64,000 nt of DNA from Pseudomonadota bacterium (GTDB lineage Bacteria; Pseudomonadota; Gammaproteobacteria; Steroidobacterales; Steroidobacteraceae). Where the stretch lies: assembly GCA_023423935.1 (NCBI GenBank), contig JAFAEQ010000058.1, forward strand, positions 1-64,000, given 5' to 3'. A program made the position numbers and the translations under genes. Below are positions 59,155 through 64,000 of this stretch, one piece after another (position 1 is the stretch's first letter; every line of letters starts with the position of its first letter). A model generated the notes under the pieces. It had not been told where the DNA came from. It saw only the letters and a list, made by a program, of their open reading frames with translations, and ran no database searches.

Positions 59155-61539
59155 ATGCATCTGGACGCTTCCACGCCGCATCAGGCGCAACAGGGTTTTC
59201 AGCTCACCTCTCCACCTGCAGCGCGCACGCAGATGCGCGTGACCAAGCGCAGCGGCGATCACGAGCCGGTCGACGTGAACAAGATCGTGCGCGCTGTCGC
59301 GCGGTGCTGCGATGGCCTGAGTTCCGTCGACCCGCTGCGCGTCGCTCTCAAAACCATCGCTGGCCTCTACGACGGCGCGACCACGCGCGAGCTCGATGAA
59401 CTGTCGATCCGTACGGCTGCTTCGTTCACTTTCGAAGAACCGGAATACTCCAAGCTCGCCGCCCGGCTGCTCGCTGGATTCATCGACAAGGAAGTGACGG
59501 GACTTGGCGTCTATTCCTTCTCGCAATCCATCCGACTCGGATTCGATGTCGGGCTCATCAACGATCGCGTCCTCGCGTTCGTCGAAGCGAACGCGCGCAA
59601 ACTCAATGACTCCGTCGATGCGACGCGCACGAGCGCCTTCGAATACTTCGGATTGCGAACGCTGTACGACCGTTATTTGTTGAAGCATCCGACGCGGCGG
59701 CTGGTGCTCGAAACGCCCCAGCAGTTCTGGATGCGTATCGCCGTGGCGCTGAGCTCGACGGTGCATGACGCACTGGATCTCTATCATCTGTTCTCGAATC
59801 TCGACTACATCCCGAGCTCGCCCACGCTGTTCAACGCGGGCACGCGCCACGAACAACTCTCGAGCTGCTTCCTGCTGGATTCGCCGCTGGATTCTCTCGA
59901 ATCGATCTACGAGAAATACCGCGACATTGCCCTGCTCTCCAAGTTCTCCGGCGGCATCGGCGTGGCGTGGCACCGCATTCGTTCGGAGGGGTCGCTGATT
60001 CGCGCGACCAACGGCTTATCGAATGGCATCGTGCCGTGGCTCAAAACGCTGGACTCCTCTGTCGCCGCAGTGAACCAGGGCGGCAAGCGCAAAGGCGCGG
60101 CGTGTGTCTATCTCGAACCCTGGCATGCCGATATCGAGGCGTTCCTCGAACTGCGCGACAACACCGGCGACGAAGCTCGCCGCACGCATCACATCAACAT
60201 CGCGAACTGGATCCCCGATCTGTTCATGCGGCGCGTCGAGTCGGACGAAGCATGGTCGCTGTTCGATCCGAAAGATGTGCCGGAGCTGCCGGATCTGTTC
60301 GGAGCGGACTTCGACCAGGCCTATCTGCAAGCCGAAGCCCGCGGGCTTGCGCGAAAAACGCTGCGGGCGCGCGATCTGTATGCGCGCATGATGCGTGTGC
60401 TCGCGCAGACCGGGAACGGCTGGATGACGTTCAAGGACAAGAGCAATCGTGCGAGCAATCAGACAGCGAAAAGCAGCAACGTGATTCACCTGTCGAACCT
60501 CTGCACCGAGATTCTGGAAGTGACCAGCAGCGACGAATCCGCCGTCTGCAATCTCGGCTCGATCAACCTGGCCCGCCATGCGGGGCCCGACGGCTTCGAC
60601 TTCGACAAACTTGCAGTGTCGGTCCAGATCGCCGTGCGACAGCTGGATCGCGTCATCGATCTGAACTTCTATCCGATCGACAAGACCCGCGCGTCGAATC
60701 TGCGCTGGCGTCCCGTCGGACTCGGCGTCATGGGCCTGCAGGATGTGTTCTTTCGGTTGCGCATGGCATTCGACAGCGATCCGGCACGCGAGTTGTCGAC
60801 ACGCATCGCCGAAACCATCTACTTCCATGCACTGCAGACATCGATGGAGCTCGCTCGTGAACTCGGCGCGCATCCGGCATTTGGCGATACTCGCGCGGCG
60901 CAAGGTGAGCTGCAGTTCGATGCGTGGGGCGTGGCGCCACGCGACATACAAGCATGGGATCAGCTTCGCGAGCAGATCAGACAGCATGGCTTGCGCAACA
61001 GTCTTCTCATCGCCATCGCCCCCACCGCGACCATCGCATCGATCGCAGGCTGCTACGAATGCATCGAGCCGCAGGTGTCGAACCTGTTCAAACGCGAAAC
61101 GCTCTCCGGCGATTTTCTGCAGATCAACCGCTACCTGGTCGATGAGCTCAAACAACTCGGCCTGTGGACCGATGAGATGCGCGACGCCATCAAGGTTGCG
61201 GACGGCTCGGTCCAGGGACTCAGCGCACTTCCCGAAGAACTGCGCTCGATTTATCGCACGGCGTGGGAGCTGCCGATGCGTGCACTCATCGATCTGGCGG
61301 CAGATCGCGGCGCATTCATCGATCAGAGCCAGTCGCTCAATCTGTTCATTGCCAATCCCAACATCGGACAGCTCTCCAGCATGTACATGTATGCGTGGAA
61401 GCGAGGGTTGAAGACGACTTACTACCTCAGATCGCGTCCCGCGACTCACATCGCCAAGACGACCGTAAGCGCCAACAGTGATCGCGAAGCGGTGGTGTGC
61501 TCGCTCGAGAATCCCGAGAGCTGCGAGGCATGCCAATGA
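59155..61539 (+). CDS. nrdA: Class Ia ribonucleotide reductase large subunit NrdA
   Basis: 794 residues. ATP-cone (about 27-115), then the ten-stranded barrel. Active-site residues are all seen: C238 and C465 (redox pair), N448-L-C450-T-E452 (thiyl radical cysteine with its Asn and Glu), PTATIASIAG loop, and the C-terminal CEAC pair that passes electrons from thioredoxin. It reduces ribonucleotides to deoxyribonucleotides. The frame is open 56 codons upstream but the family start fits MHLDAST. The B12 riboswitch probably shuts it off when a B12-dependent class II enzyme can work. Confidence 0.95.
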   Translation: MHLDASTPHQAQQGFQLTSPPAARTQMRVTKRSGDHEPVDVNKIVRAVARCCDGLSSVDPLRVALKTIAGLYDGATTRELDELSIRTAASFTFEEPEYSKLAARLLAGFIDKEVTGLGVYSFSQSIRLGFDVGLINDRVLAFVEANARKLNDSVDATRTSAFEYFGLRTLYDRYLLKHPTRRLVLETPQQFWMRIAVALSSTVHDALDLYHLFSNLDYIPSSPTLFNAGTRHEQLSSCFLLDSPLDSLESIYEKYRDIALLSKFSGGIGVAWHRIRSEGSLIRATNGLSNGIVPWLKTLDSSVAAVNQGGKRKGAACVYLEPWHADIEAFLELRDNTGDEARRTHHINIANWIPDLFMRRVESDEAWSLFDPKDVPELPDLFGADFDQAYLQAEARGLARKTLRARDLYARMMRVLAQTGNGWMTFKDKSNRASNQTAKSSNVIHLSNLCTEILEVTSSDESAVCNLGSINLARHAGPDGFDFDKLAVSVQIAVRQLDRVIDLNFYPIDKTRASNLRWRPVGLGVMGLQDVFFRLRMAFDSDPARELSTRIAETIYFHALQTSMELARELGAHPAFGDTRAAQGELQFDAWGVAPRDIQAWDQLREQIRQHGLRNSLLIAIAPTATIASIAGCYECIEPQVSNLFKRETLSGDFLQINRYLVDELKQLGLWTDEMRDAIKVADGSVQGLSALPEELRSIYRTAWELPMRALIDLAADRGAFIDQSQSLNLFIANPNIGQLSSMYMYAWKRGLKTTYYLRSRPATHIAKTTVSANSDREAVVCSLENPESCEACQ

Positions 61540-61609
61540 ATGAATATGAACGCGGCGCACGAGTCGCGCTTAGCCACCGGTGCCTGACACGAACTCAAAG
61601 GAATCGACC

Positions 61610-62617
61610 ATGAATGCTTGCCTGTTGGATGCGGGATTCGATCTGACGCTGCGGCCGATGCGTTACCCGCGGTTCTACGATATGTATCGAAGTGCCATCA
61701 AGAACACATGGACCGTCGAAGAAATCGATTTTCAGATCGATCTCGGACACCTGCGGCAACGGATGACGCCTGCGGACCGGCATCTGATCGAACGGCTCGT
61801 CGCGTTCTTTGCGACCGGCGATTCGATCGTCTCGAACAATCTGGTCATCAGCCTTTACAAGCACATCAATGCGCCGGAGGCGCGCATGTACCTGTCGCGG
61901 CAGCTGTTCGAAGAAGCGCTGCACATTCAGTTCTATCTGACGTTGCTCGACAACTATGTGCCCGACCAGGCTCGCCGCGCGCAGGCGTTTGCTTCGATCG
62001 AGAACATCCCTTCGATCCGGCGCAAAGCCGAGTTCTGTCAGCGCTGGAGCGATGCCGTATTCACGCTCGACAGGATTCGCACCGATGAGGACAAGAGACG
62101 TTTCCTGCTGAACCTGACCTGCTTTGCGAGTTGCATCGAGGGATTGTTCTTTTTCGGCGCGTTCGCCTACGTGTACTTCCTGCGCTCACGCGGATTGCTT
62201 CCGGGGCTCGCCGCCGGCACGAACTGGGTCTTTCGCGACGAGAGCGCGCACATGGCCTTCGCCTTCGAGGTCATCAATACGGTTCGTCGTGAGGAGCCGC
62301 ATTTGTTCGACGAGCAATGGCGATCGCAGGTGCGCGCGATGATCGAAGAAGCCGTCGCATGCGAGTCCGCCTTTGCCGACGACGTGCTCGCAGGCGGCGT
62401 CATCGGCCTGACACGGATCGAAATGCGGCAGTACCTCGAATACGTGGCCGATCAACGCCTGGTCATGCTGGGTCTGCAACCGCACTTCGGAGCGCGCAAT
62501 CCGCTGCCGTTCATGGAGCTGCAGGATGTGCAGGAGTTGACCAACTTCTTCGAGCGCCGTGTCTCGGCATATCAGGTGGGTGTGCAAGGGGAAGTCGCCT
62601 TCGACCAGGCGTTCTGA
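61610..62617 (+). CDS. nrdB: Class Ia ribonucleotide reductase small subunit NrdB
   Basis: 335 residues. Di-iron ligands D71, E102, H105, E177, E211 and H214 and the radical tyrosine Y109 (E-A-L-H-I-Q-F-Y) are present, so it is a normal tyrosyl-radical subunit. AAAGGA before the ATG at 61610; ten codons upstream are open but lack a site. 70 bases after nrdA, same operon. Confidence 0.95.
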   Translation: MNACLLDAGFDLTLRPMRYPRFYDMYRSAIKNTWTVEEIDFQIDLGHLRQRMTPADRHLIERLVAFFATGDSIVSNNLVISLYKHINAPEARMYLSRQLFEEALHIQFYLTLLDNYVPDQARRAQAFASIENIPSIRRKAEFCQRWSDAVFTLDRIRTDEDKRRFLLNLTCFASCIEGLFFFGAFAYVYFLRSRGLLPGLAAGTNWVFRDESAHMAFAFEVINTVRREEPHLFDEQWRSQVRAMIEEAVACESAFADDVLAGGVIGLTRIEMRQYLEYVADQRLVMLGLQPHFGARNPLPFMELQDVQELTNFFERRVSAYQVGVQGEVAFDQAF

Positions 62618-62697
62618 CCGGGCAAGCACGGCAGACACTGCGGCCGATATCGACAGGATGGTGCGAGAGCGCCCGACTCTTGCGCGGCTGCGTTGCC

Positions 62698-62716
62698 AAT
62701 AAGAATCATTCTCAAC
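62698..62716. promoter_or_regulatory. Fur box upstream of the PepSY operon
   Basis: AATAAGAATCATTCTCAAC fits the Fur consensus half-sites (AATCATTCTC). It lies about 35 bases before the ATG at 62749 and suggests iron control of the three genes that follow. Confidence 0.75.
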
Positions 62717-62748
62717 TATGATGCGGTCATTCTGTCCCGCCCGTTCGA

Positions 62749-63399
62749 ATGATGATGGCCGAAGCCGCCCGTGCGACCACACCCCAGATGCAAAAGAGCC
62801 GAGCCTTCTGGCTCAAGCACTTGCATCAATGGCATTGGGTAAGTGCGGCGGGATGCCTGATCGGGCTGCTGCTCTTCAGCATTACCGGGTTCACGCTCAA
62901 CCACGCCTCCGCGATCGGCTCGAGACCTGAGGTCACCACTCGTATCGGTGAGCTGCCCGGACCTCTGCTGCAGCAATTGCAGGCCGCAGATCGTTCATCG
63001 TCGACGTCGCTGCCGGGCGAGCTCGTGCGATGGCTTCGGGATGAGTTTTCGGTTCGTGCCGCGAGCGACAAGGCCGAGTGGTCGGAGGACGAGATCTATC
63101 TGTCGCTGCCCCGACCCGGCGGCGACGCCTGGCTCACGATCGACCTGGCGAACGGCGAAGTCACGCATGAAGTCACACGCCGCGGCTGGATCTCGTATCT
63201 GAACGATCTGCACAAGGGCCGCAATACGGGGCCCGCCTGGAGTTTGTTCATCGACGTTTTCGCATTCGCCGTGCTGGTCTTCGCCATCACTGGATTGTTG
63301 CTGCTGAAGATGCATTCGACGCACCGGCCGGCGACCTGGCCCATGGTGACACTCGGCGTCGTCCTGCCGCTCGTTCTCGCCCTGCTGTTCATTCACTAA
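62749..63399 (+). CDS. PepSY-associated transmembrane protein
   Basis: 216 residues. Membrane helices near 30-50, 165-185 and 195-215, with the PepSY-TM pattern FWLKHLHQWHWVSAAGCLIG at the start and DLHKGRNTGPAWSLFIDVFA before the second helix; a periplasmic PepSY-like part lies between (about 55-150). Such proteins stand next to DUF2271 genes in iron/siderophore-linked operons, perhaps in electron transfer or ferric reduction. Three ATGs in a row; the first is used. Confidence 0.85.
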   Translation: MMMAEAARATTPQMQKSRAFWLKHLHQWHWVSAAGCLIGLLLFSITGFTLNHASAIGSRPEVTTRIGELPGPLLQQLQAADRSSSTSLPGELVRWLRDEFSVRAASDKAEWSEDEIYLSLPRPGGDAWLTIDLANGEVTHEVTRRGWISYLNDLHKGRNTGPAWSLFIDVFAFAVLVFAITGLLLLKMHSTHRPATWPMVTLGVVLPLVLALLFIH

Positions 63400-63408
63400 G
63401 AAGACGCT

Positions 63409-63936
63409 ATGACTTTCAGACAGCTCACTTCGAGCACTGCAGTACTCCTCGCCGCGATGGCCGCTTGCGCGACGACGCAGGCAGCGGATCTCACCGTGAA
63501 GGTGCAGATTCCGAGGTTGAACGTGGCGGAGTATCACCGTCCTTACGTTGCGATCTGGATCGAGAATCCCGATCAGAGCGTCGCGAAGCACCTTGCGGTC
63601 TGGTATCAGACCGACAAGAAAAAAGAAGACGGCACGCAGTGGCTGAAAGATCTGCGTCAGTGGTGGCGCCGCGGCGGACGTGAGCAAACCATGCCGATCG
63701 ATGGCGTAACTGGTGCCACGCGCCCTGTCGGCGAACACACATTGCAGTTCAAGAGCGGCGACAAGCAGATCGCAGGTCTACCCAACGGCAGCTACAACCT
63801 CGTCGTGGAAGCCGTGCGCGAAGTCGGCGGCCGCGAGCTGCTGCGCGTGCCGTTCGAATGGCCCGGCACCCAGCCCCAACACGCGAGCGCGCAGGGAAAG
63901 ACCGAGCTCGGCACGATCACCCTCGACATCCAGTAA
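63409..63936 (+). CDS. Secreted DUF2271 protein
   Basis: 175 residues. Signal peptide (about 1-25, cut after TTQA), then a DUF2271 domain: VAEYHRPYVAIWIENPDQSV, LAVWYQTDKKKEDGTQWLKD, DGVTGATRPVGEHTLQF. Nine bases after the PepSY-TM gene. Function unknown; the partner genes suggest iron-related redox work at the membrane. Confidence 0.87.
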   Translation: MTFRQLTSSTAVLLAAMAACATTQAADLTVKVQIPRLNVAEYHRPYVAIWIENPDQSVAKHLAVWYQTDKKKEDGTQWLKDLRQWWRRGGREQTMPIDGVTGATRPVGEHTLQFKSGDKQIAGLPNGSYNLVVEAVREVGGRELLRVPFEWPGTQPQHASAQGKTELGTITLDIQ

Positions 63937-63958
63937 CCGTCCCGATCGAGAGCCTCCC

Positions 63959-64000
63959 ATGAATCGCAAAACACGCTTCCTCGCATTGGCATTCGCTGCC
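63959..64000 (+). CDS. Partial gene, probable secreted protein (cut by the window edge)
   Basis: Only the first 14 codons (MNRKTRFLALAFAA) are present, a typical signal-peptide start, 23 bases after the DUF2271 gene. In similar operons a DUF4198 protein follows, but nothing here proves it. Confidence 0.6.
   Translation, partial: MNRKTRFLALAFAA

Noticed and set aside
1..64000. Diversity-generating retroelement, prophage or complete insertion sequence
   Set aside because: No reverse transcriptase, transposase, integrase or phage structural gene is visible; the repeat elements carry no gene of their own.

Overview
The window looks like a GC-rich (about 60 % by eye) gammaproteobacterium with a Pseudomonas/Xanthomonas-type polar flagellar system: FleQ, sigma-54 promoters, FlhF/FlhG, FliA/FlgM, a PilZ protein beside fleQ, HemP and a MotC-like MotA. 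A relative of Xanthomonadales, Nevskiales or Steroidobacterales is my best guess; the sequence does not settle it.

Layout. From 277 to 54991 almost every gene is on the minus strand and belongs to one flagellar/chemotaxis block. Read in the direction of transcription (right to left): flgB-C-D-E-F-G-H-I-J-K-L, fliC, flaG, fliD, fliS, fliT, a PilZ gene, fleQ, an FlrC-like sigma-54 activator without receiver domain, fliE-F-G-H-I-J-K-L-M-N-O-P-Q-R, flhB, [sugar island], flhA, flhF, flhG, fliA, cheY, cheZ, motA. At the right end flgA, flgM and flgN run the other way. The block carries good sigma-54 promoters (before flhA, fliL, flgB, flgA, perhaps the FlrC-like gene) and sigma-28 promoters (before motA, fliS, fliC, flgM), the usual FleQ -> sigma-54 -> FliA hierarchy.

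The flhA-flhB junction is split by an 11.8-kb island (8316-20086) for oxidised (3-keto) sugars or glycosides: a double DUF1080 protein, a CxxCH cytochrome/dehydrogenase-like protein, a TonB-dependent receptor, an MFS transporter, a Gfo/Idh/MocA oxidoreductase, a sugar isomerase/epimerase and a ThuA-like protein.

Right of the flagellar block (57202-64000) are a small unknown gene, hemP and a HupE-like gene (minus), a cobalamin riboswitch upstream of class Ia nrdA-nrdB (plus), and a Fur-box-preceded PepSY-TM / DUF2271 / secreted-protein operon running off the edge.

The most unusual feature is not a gene. Most gaps between flagellar genes are filled by 70-500 bp elements made of short tandem repeats (mainly heptamers such as GTGATGA, CTGTAGG, CGCTAGG, TTACTCA; some 9-mers) in inverted arms around a non-repeated core. 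The heptamer changes from gap to gap, but the arm/core junction is nearly always CCAGAA or TCAGAA on the left and TTCTGG or TCTGAC on the right. The elements supply stop codons (flgF, the FlrC-like gene), parts of signal peptides (flgH, fliO, flgI) and, between fliP and fliQ, an open frame overlapping both neighbours by ATGA. They are absent from the gaps of the inserted sugar island and from the nrd region. I know of no described family that matches and rank this as the main discovery candidate.
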